This document shows positions 39,914-48,021 of a stretch of DNA of 64,000 nt, piece after piece. The stretch lies in NCBI GenBank assembly GCA_036008175.1, contig DASYOB010000147.1, positions 62,001-126,000 of the forward strand, read 5' to 3'. A model generated the notes under the pieces. It was given only the letters and a program-made list of their open reading frames with translations. It had not been told where the DNA came from and ran no database searches. The translations under genes were made by a program, and so were the position numbers. Every line of letters begins with the position of its first letter. Position 1 is the stretch's first letter. This DNA comes from DATARH01 sp036008175 (GTDB lineage: Bacteria > Pseudomonadota > Alphaproteobacteria > ATCC43930 > CGMCC-115725).

Positions 39914-40462
39914 CTACGCGTTGATGGTCTGCAATTCCTCGATGCGCAGGCCCTGGCGCACCTTTTTGACTAGTTCTTCCGGGTCGAAGTCGATGCCGAC
40001 CGGGTTCTTGTCGGTCTCCGAGCGCTGGCGCATGTAGTTCTGGCCTTCGATCGCCGTCTCGAAATTGTCGACCAAAAGCTCGACCTGATTGCGGTCGGGG
40101 TCGTAGTAGTACATCGAGGTCGTCACGCCGTGATTGACGCAACGATGCGGCGCGATCCCGAGCTCCTTCAGATGGATGTACTGGTCGGCCAGCTCGTCCA
40201 GCGAGCCCATCGTGAAGGCGACGTGGTGCAGCCCCACTTCGCCGCCAGCCCGCGCGGTCTTGCCCTCGCTCGGCGCCTTGTCGGCGAGCGGTCCAGGATC
40301 GATGAAGGCGACCCGGTGATGCTCGTCATCGTAGCTGACGAACGCGATCTGCTTGTTCTGGTGCAGCAGCTGCGCCCCGAGCACGGTGCAGTACCACTCG
40401 ATCATCGCTTCGCGGCGATTGGTCTGCAGCACGAGATGCGACAGCTTTTTGGGTGATGGCAT
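39914..40462 (-). CDS. VOC-family protein (extradiol dioxygenase-like)
   Basis: A 182-residue vicinal oxygen chelate protein starting at the ATG at 40462 with GGGAGGAGA upstream. The metal-ligand positions are in KLSHLVLQTNRREAMIEWY, EVGLHHVAFTMGSLDELAD and MYYYDPDRNQVELLVDNFE, the usual His-His-Glu triad of glyoxalase/extradiol ring-cleavage enzymes. The size is short for a two-module dioxygenase, so it may be a single-module aromatic ring-cleaving or related enzyme. It is convergent with the transporter operon. Confidence 0.85.
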   Translation of the reverse strand: MPSPKKLSHLVLQTNRREAMIEWYCTVLGAQLLHQNKQIAFVSYDDEHHRVAFIDPGPLADKAPSEGKTARAGGEVGLHHVAFTMGSLDELADQYIHLKELGIAPHRCVNHGVTTSMYYYDPDRNQVELLVDNFETAIEGQNYMRQRSETDKNPVGIDFDPEELVKKVRQGLRIEELQTINA

Positions 40463-40562
40463 CGATCTCCTCCCTGGCGCCCGGCGCCTGTAAAAAATTG
40501 CGCCGGGATCGGTGCACCCGAACCCGGCGCAAGTCAACAGCAATGCGGCAGGGAAAAGCCTT

Positions 40563-41060
40563 TTAGCGGCAGCGCTCTTCCTGCTCGTGCAGCTCGCGCA
40601 GCCGCCCTTCGATACGGGCACGATCGGTGGGGTCGCCTTCGCGCTCGAGCCGATGGCGCAGCTCCTCGGCTTCATGGTGCACTCCGGCGCAGCGTTCGCG
40701 GAAGTCGGAGCCGTAACCTTCGCGTGGGCCCGGTCCACCCGGCGCGCCATAACCCGGCGCCTGGCCGTAGCGCGGCCCCGGATACGGCGCTTGCGCCTGG
40801 GGCGGGCCGCCGTAATTGCACTGGAGGTTGCCGTTGATGTTGCCGATATCGCCGGTGCAGCGGTGGATTTCGGCGAGCGAGGTGCGGTCGGCGCGGCCAT
40901 CCGCGCGGCGACAGCGTGCCACCAGCGTATCGCCCTCCATTCTGACATCGGTGCAGCTTTGGAGATAAGAGCCTTGTGGCGCCCGTTGCGCCTGAGCGGG
41001 CGCGGTCCAAGCGGCGCCCGCGAGCGCCAGCCCAACAAACGCGGCTATTGCAGTCCTCAT
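40563..41060 (-). CDS. Secreted CVNH-domain protein
   Basis: A 165-residue exported protein with a signal peptide (MRTAIAAFVGLALAGAAWTA, PAQAQ). Residues about 30-85 form a CyanoVirin-N homology-like domain (GSYLQSCTDVRMEGDTLVAR, CRRADGR, TSLAEIHRCTGDIGNINGNL, QC), a fold that binds carbohydrate in some members. A Pro/Gly/Gln/Tyr-rich linker follows, then a charged helix (EEAEELRHRLEREGDPTDRA). It is likely periplasmic or extracellular. The CVNH part has paired cysteines as expected. The ligand is unknown. Confidence 0.75.
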   Translation of the reverse strand: MRTAIAAFVGLALAGAAWTAPAQAQRAPQGSYLQSCTDVRMEGDTLVARCRRADGRADRTSLAEIHRCTGDIGNINGNLQCNYGGPPQAQAPYPGPRYGQAPGYGAPGGPGPREGYGSDFRERCAGVHHEAEELRHRLEREGDPTDRARIEGRLRELHEQEERCR

Positions 41061-41211
41061 TTGGGTTCCTCCCCGATTTGGTGCTCGTCCAACAACGGCA
41101 AAGCCTGCGGTTTTACTCCCGGAGATCGCAAATTGCGGCGCATTCGGCATGCATGGACGGCCGGCGCGGTGCCACCTATGTTGGACGTGTGCCCGGGTGC
41201 GGAGATCTTCG

Positions 41212-43551
41212 ATGAAGCAATTCGGCATCGGCCAGCCGGTCCGTCGAGTGGAGGATCGGCGCTTCCTGACCGGGCGCGGCCATTACCTCGACGACATCGT
41301 TCGCCCGCATCAGACTTATGCGGCGATGCTGCGCTCGCCGCATGCGCATGCGCGGATCCGATCGATCGATGCGGCCGCCGCCTCTGCCTTGCCCGGGGTG
41401 CTCGTAGTGTTGACTGGCGAGGATCTGGCGCGCGACGGGATCGGCTCGATCCCGTGCATGACCGGCCTCGTCAATCGCGACCAATCGCCGATCGCGATGC
41501 CGCCGTATCCAGCGATCGCGCGCGACCGGGTGCGCCATGTCGGCGACACGGTGGCGATGGTCGTAGCGGAAACGGTAGCCGTCGCGCGCGACGCGGCGGA
41601 GCAGATCGCGTTGGATTACGACCCGCTGCCGGCGGTCGTCGATGCCGCGCAGGCGCTCGAACCCGGCCGGCCTACGGTATGGGACGAGCATCCCGGCAAT
41701 CTGTGCTTCGACTGGGAGGTCGGCGACCGAAGCGCGGTCGAGCGCGCCGCCGCGAGCGCCCGCCACCGCATCACCTTGACCCTGGTCAACAACCGGGTTG
41801 TCGTCAACTCAATGGAGCCGCGCGGCGCGATCGGCGAATACGATCCGGGCGAGGACAGTTACACCTTATGGAGTTCGACGCAGGGTTCGCATTTCCTGCG
41901 CAATCTCTTGGCCGAGCATGTCTTCCATGTGTCGGAAAACCGCATTCGGGTGGTGACCCCGGATGTCGGCGGCGGCTTCGGCATGAAGCTGTTTCTTTAT
42001 CCCGAGCATGTGCTGGTGCTGTGGGCGGCGAAAAAGCTCGGGCGTTCGGTCAAATGGATCCCCGATCGCTCGGACGCTTTCGTGACCGACACGCAGGGCC
42101 GCGACAATCTCACCCGGCTCGATCTCGCGCTCGACGACGAGTTGCGCTTCCTGGCGCTGTCGGTCGAGCTGACCGCCAATATGGGCGCCCATTTGTCCAA
42201 CTTCGCGCCCGAGATCCCAACCTTCTCCGGCGCGGTCATGTATGGCGGCGTCTATGCGATCCCGGCGGTCCATGTCGCGGTCAAGGGGGTCTTCACCAAC
42301 ACCGTCCCCGTCGATGCCTATCGCGGCGCGGGCCGCCCCGAGGCGGCTTATGCGATGGAGCGGCTGATCGATTTCGCCGCCCGTCGGCTCGGCGTCGCGG
42401 GTGACGAATTGCGCCGGCGCAATTTCATAAAGCCGGAGGCGATGCCGTATACGACGTCGCTCGGCCTCCCGTATGACAGCGGCGATTTCGTCCGCAACAT
42501 GCAGGATGCGCACGCCGCCGCCGATGCCGCCGGCTTTGCGAGGCGCCGCGCCGAGTCGCGGGCACGTGGGCGGTATCGCGGGCTCGGCCAGGCTGTCTAT
42601 ATCGAGCAGTCGGGTTTCCCGCCCGATGAGTTCGCCGAAGCGCGCTTCGATCCTTCGGGCACGTTGACCCTGTTGATGGGTTCGCAATCCTCGGGCCAGG
42701 GGCATCAGACCGCCTATTCGCAGTTGGCCGCCGAGCGGCTCGGGCTGCCGCTCGACAAGATCCGGGTGCTGCAGGGCGACACCGATGCGATCGGCTTCGG
42801 CCGCGGCACCGGCGGCTCGCGCTCGCTGCCGGTCGGCGGCGCCGCGCTGGCCCATGCCGCCGACAAGCTGGTCGCCAAGGGCAAGAAGATCGCGGCGCAT
42901 ATGCTGGAAGCCGCCGAAGCTGACATCGCGTTCAACGACGGGGTGTTCACGATTGCCGGCACCGACCGCAATGTGACGATCGATGCGGTCGCACGCACCG
43001 CTTTCAATCCCTCACAATTGCCGCCGGGCCTGGAACCTGGCTTTGCCGAGAGCGGCCATTTCACCCCTCCGGCGCCGACCTTCCCCAATGGCTGCCATGT
43101 GTGCGAGGTCGAGATCGACCCCGAGACGGGGCACATCGAAATCTTGCACTATGTCGTGGTCGACGATTTCGGCGTCGTGATCAATCCGCTCTTGCTCAGG
43201 GGACAGGTGCATGGCGGCATTGCCCAGGGGGTCGGCCAGGCGATGCTGGAGCGAACGGTCTACGACCCGGAGAGCGGGCAGTTGCTGAGCGGGAATCTGA
43301 CCGATTATGCGATCCCGCACGCGGACACGCTGCCAGCGCTCGAATTTTCGTACAATGTGGTGCCGTGCCGGACCAACCCGCTCGGGGTCAAGGGCGCCGG
43401 CGAGGCCGGGGCCATCGGCGCGCCGCCGGCATTGGTCAACGCGGTTGTCGATGCGCTCGGCGAATTGGGCATCGATCATCTCGATATGCCGCTGACCCCA
43501 GAGCGGCTGTGGCGCGCCATTTGCGCGGCGACGATGCGCAAGGCGGCATGA
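41212..43551 (+). CDS. Xanthine dehydrogenase/CoxL-type molybdopterin large subunit
   Basis: A 779-residue molybdenum hydroxylase large subunit with GGAGATC before the ATG at 41212. N-terminal hammerhead domain (RRVEDRRFLTGRGHYLDDIV), then GGGFGMKLFLYPEHVLVLWA, the active-site loop AYRGAGRPEA at about residues 367-376, GSQSSGQGHQTAYSQLAAER and the catalytic glutamate near residue 731 in GVKGAGEAGAIGAPPA. It lacks the AYxCSFR loop of true CO dehydrogenases, so it should hydroxylate an aldehyde or heterocycle. No FAD or 2Fe-2S partner gene is adjacent. The stop overlaps the cysQ-like start by 4 bases. Confidence 0.9.
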   Translation: MKQFGIGQPVRRVEDRRFLTGRGHYLDDIVRPHQTYAAMLRSPHAHARIRSIDAAAASALPGVLVVLTGEDLARDGIGSIPCMTGLVNRDQSPIAMPPYPAIARDRVRHVGDTVAMVVAETVAVARDAAEQIALDYDPLPAVVDAAQALEPGRPTVWDEHPGNLCFDWEVGDRSAVERAAASARHRITLTLVNNRVVVNSMEPRGAIGEYDPGEDSYTLWSSTQGSHFLRNLLAEHVFHVSENRIRVVTPDVGGGFGMKLFLYPEHVLVLWAAKKLGRSVKWIPDRSDAFVTDTQGRDNLTRLDLALDDELRFLALSVELTANMGAHLSNFAPEIPTFSGAVMYGGVYAIPAVHVAVKGVFTNTVPVDAYRGAGRPEAAYAMERLIDFAARRLGVAGDELRRRNFIKPEAMPYTTSLGLPYDSGDFVRNMQDAHAAADAAGFARRRAESRARGRYRGLGQAVYIEQSGFPPDEFAEARFDPSGTLTLLMGSQSSGQGHQTAYSQLAAERLGLPLDKIRVLQGDTDAIGFGRGTGGSRSLPVGGAALAHAADKLVAKGKKIAAHMLEAAEADIAFNDGVFTIAGTDRNVTIDAVARTAFNPSQLPPGLEPGFAESGHFTPPAPTFPNGCHVCEVEIDPETGHIEILHYVVVDDFGVVINPLLLRGQVHGGIAQGVGQAMLERTVYDPESGQLLSGNLTDYAIPHADTLPALEFSYNVVPCRTNPLGVKGAGEAGAIGAPPALVNAVVDALGELGIDHLDMPLTPERLWRAICAATMRKAA

Positions 43552-44333
43552 CGCTGGTGATAGAAGACCCGCTCCTCGACATCGCGCTGCGCGCCGCGCT
43601 CGCCGGCGGCGAGGCGGTCATGCGGGTCTATGCGGACCCGTTCGAGGTCACGCACAAGGACGACAAGACGCCGGTGACCGAGGCCGATCTGGCCTCCGAG
43701 CGGATCATCGTCGAGATGCTGACGGCCGCCTTTCCGGAGATCCCGGTCGTCTCCGAGGAGACCGTGCCGGAGGCAGGGTTCGAGTGCCCGCAAGCCGCGC
43801 AATTTTGGCACGTCGACCCGCTCGACGGCACCCGGGAATTCGTCGCCCGCAACGACGAGTTCGCGGTGCTGATCGGGCTCGTCGAAAACGGCCGCCCGGT
43901 GCTCGGGGTGGTGCACGGCCCGGCGCTCGGGCTGACCTATATCGCTCATGGTCCGGGCACGGCGATGCGCCGGAAGAGCGATGGCCAATTCGAGCCGATC
44001 CGGGCGAGAGCGCCGGCCTCGGAGGGCGTCGTCGTCGTGCACAGCCGCAGCCACGAGAACAGTCGCCACCTTGCCGAGTATTTTCAGGGCAAGCCGGTGC
44101 TCGAACGCCTGAAATGCGGCAGCGCCCTCAAATTCGGCGTGGTGGCCGCGGGCGAAGCCGATTTCTACCCGCGCTTCGGCACGACGATGGAATGGGACAC
44201 CGCCGCCGGCCAGGCGGTGCTCGAAGCCGCCGGCGGCCATGTCTTCGGCCCTGACGGCAAGCCGCTCGCCTACGGCAAGCCGGGCCTCAAAAACGACGGC
44301 TTTCTCGCCTGGGGCGCCAAGCCGGCCTGGTAG
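43548..44333 (+). CDS. cysQ: 3'(2'),5'-bisphosphate nucleotidase, CysQ-like
   Basis: A 261-residue inositol monophosphatase-superfamily enzyme. The metal-binding motifs are DKTPVTEADLASE, VVSEETVPE, DPLDGTREFV at about residues 88-97 and EWDTAAGQAVLEAAGG near the C-terminus. SRSHENSRHL, CGSALKFGVVAAGEADFYPR and the terminal GFLAWG follow the CysQ pattern, which removes the 3' phosphate from PAP or PAPS in sulfur metabolism. It is translationally coupled to the CoxL-type gene (ATGA), an unusual pairing for a sulfur-assimilation enzyme. Confidence 0.8.
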   Translation: MTLVIEDPLLDIALRAALAGGEAVMRVYADPFEVTHKDDKTPVTEADLASERIIVEMLTAAFPEIPVVSEETVPEAGFECPQAAQFWHVDPLDGTREFVARNDEFAVLIGLVENGRPVLGVVHGPALGLTYIAHGPGTAMRRKSDGQFEPIRARAPASEGVVVVHSRSHENSRHLAEYFQGKPVLERLKCGSALKFGVVAAGEADFYPRFGTTMEWDTAAGQAVLEAAGGHVFGPDGKPLAYGKPGLKNDGFLAWGAKPAW

Positions 44334-44348
44334 AAGGAGGAGGCAATC

Positions 44349-45206
44349 ATGGCGACGCTGATCGAGGGACAGGAATCCGGGTTCAAGAGCAATCCCGACT
44401 ACAAGATCACCTTCGAGCAATCGCCGCGGCGCGTCCGCGTCGTCTTCAACGGCGAGACGATCGCCGACAGCACCAACGCGCACCTGCTGTTCGAGACGCG
44501 GCACCTGCCGGTCTATTACTTCCCGCGCGGCGATGTGCGCATGGATCTTCTGACCCCGACCGAGCATCACACCTTCTGTCCTTACAAAGGCACAGCGTCC
44601 TACTGGACGATCCGGGTGGGCGGCCGGGTATCGGAAAACGCGGTCTGGGGCTATCCCGAGCCGTACGGTGAGGTCGCCGCGATCAGCGATTTTGTCGCCT
44701 TCTACTGGGACCGGGTCGACCATTGGTACGAGGAGGATGAGGAAATCTTCGTGCATCCGCGCGACCCGTATAAGCGCGTCGATGTGATCGCCTCGTCCCG
44801 GCATGTGCAGGTGATTCTCGGCGGCGAGATTGTCGCCGACACGCGGCGCGCACGCTTCCTGTTCGAGACGCGGCTGCCGACCCGGTACTACATCCCGCCC
44901 GAGGATGTGCGGATGGACCTGCTCGTCCCAAGCGACAAGGTGACCGCCTGTCCGTACAAGGGGAAGGCCCGCTATTGGTCGGCCAGGATCGGCGACCGCG
45001 AGTTCCCGGACATCGTCTGGAGCTATCCCGAGCCGATCCCCGAATGCCCGAAGATCGAGGACTATCTCTGCTTCTTCAACGAGCTTGTCGATGAGATCCG
45101 GGTCGATGGCGCGGTAGTGCCGCGGCCGGTTACGCCCTGGTCGAAGGATTGGAAGGAAAAGGCGGCGACGGTTCCCGACCAGCGCGGCCCGGTCGCCCGG
45201 CCGTAA
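44349..45206 (+). CDS. Tandem DUF427 protein
   Basis: A 285-residue protein made of two DUF427 repeats: HLLFETRHLPVYYFPRGDVR with PYKGTASYWTIRVGGR, then FLFETRLPTRYYIPPEDVRM with CPYKGKARYWSARIGDR. Each repeat carries the conserved ETR-x-L-P-x-x-Y-x-P, CPYKG and AW/VWSYPEP blocks. Two-domain DUF427 proteins are widespread in proteobacteria and actinobacteria and have no proven function. It starts 15 bases after the cysQ-like stop with AGGAGGA upstream, so it is in the same operon. Confidence 0.88.
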   Translation: MATLIEGQESGFKSNPDYKITFEQSPRRVRVVFNGETIADSTNAHLLFETRHLPVYYFPRGDVRMDLLTPTEHHTFCPYKGTASYWTIRVGGRVSENAVWGYPEPYGEVAAISDFVAFYWDRVDHWYEEDEEIFVHPRDPYKRVDVIASSRHVQVILGGEIVADTRRARFLFETRLPTRYYIPPEDVRMDLLVPSDKVTACPYKGKARYWSARIGDREFPDIVWSYPEPIPECPKIEDYLCFFNELVDEIRVDGAVVPRPVTPWSKDWKEKAATVPDQRGPVARP

Positions 45207-45229
45207 TTCGCATTTGGATGCTTGTAGGT

Positions 45230-45330
45230 GTCATTCCGGGGCGTTGCGAAGCGGCGAGCCCGGAATCCATATTCCAGAGGCCGGTGTTTATGGATTCCGG
45301 GTTCGGCCCTTCGGGCCGCCCCGGAATGAC
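45230..45330. repeat. Palindromic intergenic repeat
   Basis: GTCATTCCGGGGCG (45230-45243) is matched in reverse complement by CGCCCCGGAATGAC (45317-45330). An inner pair also matches (CCCGGAATCCATA near 45260-45272, TATGGATTCCGGG near 45290-45302). The whole can fold into one long cruciform hairpin, like the repeated intergenic palindromes common in Alphaproteobacteria. It fills the gap between the DUF427 gene and the next CoxL-type gene and may end or stabilise transcripts. Confidence 0.7.
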
Positions 45331-45346
45331 CGATTAGGGCTAGGTC

Positions 45347-47659
45347 ATGGAAAACACGATGCGATCCGGTATCGGCGACGCGCCGAAGCGGCGCGAAGAT
45401 CTGCGGTTCCTGACCGGCCAGGGCCAATACCTCGACGACCTGGCCTTCCCTCACCTGACCTATGCGGTCGTGCTGCGGTCGCCGCACGCGCATGCCCGGA
45501 TCGAGGTGATCGATACGGCGGTGGCGACGGCGATGCCCGGGGTGCTGGCAATAATGACCGCCGCCGATGCGCGCGCTGACGGGCTGAAGCCGCTCCTGCC
45601 TTATGTCGACGCTAACACCCAGACCGGCGAGCCCTTCGCCTTCGTGCCGCAGCCGCTGCTGGCCGAGGACAAGGTCCGCTATGTTGGCGAGCCGATTGCG
45701 CTGATCCTCGCCGAGAGTCGCGACCAGGCGCTCGATGCTGTGGAGCGCGTTCGCGTCGATTACACCCCATTACCGGCGGTGACCACCGCCACGGCGGGCC
45801 GCGCGCCCGGGGCGCCGCTGTTGTCGCCCGAGGTGCCGGGCAATCTGTGTTTCGAGTGGCGCGCGGGCGATGGAGCCGCGGTCGAGGCCGCGTTTGCGGC
45901 GGCGGCCTATATCGTCGAAGTCAGCCTCGACAATCACCGCATTGTCACCAACCCGATGGAGCCGCGTGGCGTCGTCGGCCTGTACGACCCGGCGAGCGGT
46001 CGGTACACCGCGCATGTTTCCGCCCAAAGCATCCACGCGACCCGCGACCACGCCGCCCGTGCTCTCGGCGCAGAGCCCTCGCAGGTGCGATTCGTCGCGC
46101 CCGATGTCGGCGGCGGGTTCGGCGCCAAAAACTTCATCTATCCCGAGCATGTGCTGATCCCGTGGGCGGCGAAACGGGTCGGCCAGCCGGTCAAATGGAT
46201 TGCCAGCCGCAGCGAGGTGTTTCTCGCCGATCATCAGGGCCGCGACCATCAGGCCGAAGCCCAGCTCGCCCTCGATCACAAGGGGCGGTTTCTGGCGTTG
46301 CGGGTGTCGAGTATCGCCAATCTTGGCGCCTATCTCTGCGGCAGCGCCGGCGGGGTGCAGACCTTTCAGTACGCCTTCCTGCCGGGCACCGTGTACCCCA
46401 TCCCGGCGGTCGAGCTGATCGTCGCCGCTGTCTTCACCAATACCGCGCCGATCGGGGTCTTGCGCGGCCCCGGCTACGGAGAAGCGGTCAACATCATGGA
46501 GCGGCTGGTCGACGCCGCCGCGTGGCAATGCGGCTTCGACCGGGCCGAGCTGCGCCGCATCAATCTGGTCCCGTCCGCTGCGATGCCAATGACCAACGCC
46601 TTTGGCAACACAATCGACAGCGGCGCCTTCCCCGAGACGCTGGACCGCGCGCTCGCCGCGGCAGATTTGGCGGGCTTTGCCGCTCGCCGGGCGGAGAACG
46701 AGAACCGCGGCCTGTTGCGGGGGCTGGGTTTTGCCTATCACATCAAGGCGACCGGCGGCTCGCCGACCGAGAATGTCGATATCCGCTTCGGGGCGGACGG
46801 AACCGTGTCGTTGATCACCGGCACCCAGACGATCGGCCAGGGACACGAGACCACCTTTCCGCAGATCCTCGCCGACCGGCTTGGCCTCCCGAATGACATG
46901 ATTCGTCTCGTCCAGGGCGACACAGACCTGATCCCCTTGGGCGGCGGGCACGGCAGCTCGCGGGCGACCTATATGGGCGGCACCGCGATCTGGCGCGCCG
47001 CCGACATGATCATCGAGAAGGGGACGCGCATTGCCGCCGACGCGCTGGAGGCGGCGGAGGCCGATATCCGGTTCGAGGACGGGCATTTTGTCGTGGCCGG
47101 CACCGACCGCGCGATCAATCTGTTGCGGGTGGCGACGTTAGCGCGCGAGACCGGCGATCCGCTCGACACCTATTACGCCTGGACCCGCGAGTGGATGACG
47201 TTTCCAAACGGGACGCATGTCGCCGAGGTCGAGATCGACAGTGAGACCGGCGAGGTGACCTTGGCGCGCTACACCGCGGTCGATGATTACGGCGTCATGG
47301 TCAACCCGATGGTCGTCGCCGGCCAGGCGCACGGCGCGATTGCCCAGGGCGCCGGGCAGGCATTGCTCGAACGCGCGCATTACGATCCCGATTCCGGACA
47401 GCTCGTCGCCGGCTCGTTCATGGATTACGCGCTGCCGCGCGCCGACGACCTGCCGCCGTTCTCTCTGGGCTTCAACCCGACCCGCTGCACCACCAACCCG
47501 CTCGGGGTCAAAGGCTGCGGCGAGGCCGGCGCAGTCGGCGGGTTCCCGGCTATCACCAACGCGATCCTCGCTGCGTTGGCGCCGCTCGGCGTCAGCAACT
47601 TTGAGGGTCCCGCAACGGCGTGCCGGATCTGGCGGGCGCTGCGTTATCGATCATCGTGA
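45347..47659 (+). CDS. Xanthine dehydrogenase/CoxL-type molybdopterin large subunit, altered active-site loop
   Basis: A 770-residue paralogue of the 41212 protein (RREDLRFLTGQGQYLDDLAF, GGGFGAKNFIYPEHVLIPWA, GTQTIGQGHETTFPQILADR, GVKGCGEAGAVGGFPA with the catalytic glutamate near residue 724). The loop that is AYRGAGRPEA in the 41212 protein reads VLRGPGYGEA here at about residues 371-380, so the arginine-proline-glutamate substrate-binding pattern is changed to GYGE. This suggests a different substrate. An in-frame ATG at 45359 is an alternative start. No FAD or FeS subunit genes are adjacent. Confidence 0.88.
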   Translation: MENTMRSGIGDAPKRREDLRFLTGQGQYLDDLAFPHLTYAVVLRSPHAHARIEVIDTAVATAMPGVLAIMTAADARADGLKPLLPYVDANTQTGEPFAFVPQPLLAEDKVRYVGEPIALILAESRDQALDAVERVRVDYTPLPAVTTATAGRAPGAPLLSPEVPGNLCFEWRAGDGAAVEAAFAAAAYIVEVSLDNHRIVTNPMEPRGVVGLYDPASGRYTAHVSAQSIHATRDHAARALGAEPSQVRFVAPDVGGGFGAKNFIYPEHVLIPWAAKRVGQPVKWIASRSEVFLADHQGRDHQAEAQLALDHKGRFLALRVSSIANLGAYLCGSAGGVQTFQYAFLPGTVYPIPAVELIVAAVFTNTAPIGVLRGPGYGEAVNIMERLVDAAAWQCGFDRAELRRINLVPSAAMPMTNAFGNTIDSGAFPETLDRALAAADLAGFAARRAENENRGLLRGLGFAYHIKATGGSPTENVDIRFGADGTVSLITGTQTIGQGHETTFPQILADRLGLPNDMIRLVQGDTDLIPLGGGHGSSRATYMGGTAIWRAADMIIEKGTRIAADALEAAEADIRFEDGHFVVAGTDRAINLLRVATLARETGDPLDTYYAWTREWMTFPNGTHVAEVEIDSETGEVTLARYTAVDDYGVMVNPMVVAGQAHGAIAQGAGQALLERAHYDPDSGQLVAGSFMDYALPRADDLPPFSLGFNPTRCTTNPLGVKGCGEAGAVGGFPAITNAILAALAPLGVSNFEGPATACRIWRALRYRSS

Positions 47660-47699
47660 CAGGGCCGGCCACCCGAAGGCCGCGCCATCTGAGCTGTTG

Positions 47700-47972
47700 C
47701 TACTTGGCGGCACAGGCGTTTTCGACATCCGTTATCGTATCGTCGAAATCGTCATGCGCGCTGTCGAGCGCCTGCATTTCGGCAGCGCAGTGGTCGTGGG
47801 CGTTACTGCCCGATATGCAAGCCTCGTATTTATGAAGCGCGGCCGTCACTGCCTCCACGGTCTCCTTGTAATGCTCGGTCACCGTCGCGCAATCGCTCGT
47901 TTCGGTTTGCGGCGGCGACGCCACCGCGACCACAGCGATCAATGCCGCCGCGGCATGCAGGCTAGCTCTCAC
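47700..47972 (-). CDS. Small secreted cysteine-containing protein
   Basis: A 90-residue protein starting at the GTG at 47972 (GAAGG upstream). Signal peptide MRASLHAAAALIAVVAVASP. The mature part is helical with cysteines in SDCATVTEHYK, YEACISGSNAHDHCAAEM and VENACAAK, which could form two disulfides in the periplasm. No recognised family. It is convergent with the CoxL-type gene, 40 bases apart. Confidence 0.6.
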   Translation of the reverse strand: MRASLHAAAALIAVVAVASPPQTETSDCATVTEHYKETVEAVTAALHKYEACISGSNAHDHCAAEMQALDSAHDDFDDTITDVENACAAK

Positions 47973-48021
47973 GTCATGACCTTCGTCTCAATTGGTAAAA
48001 TCGGCAGGGAACCGTATGCGC

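Noticed and set aside
41212..43551. True CO dehydrogenase large subunit
   Set aside because: The active-site loop is AYRGAGRPEA and lacks the AYxCSFR signature of form I CO dehydrogenases, so only the wider xanthine dehydrogenase family is supported.
43476..44804. A 442-codon minus-strand frame
   Set aside because: It is antisense to the cysQ-like and DUF427 genes, which both show conserved motifs.
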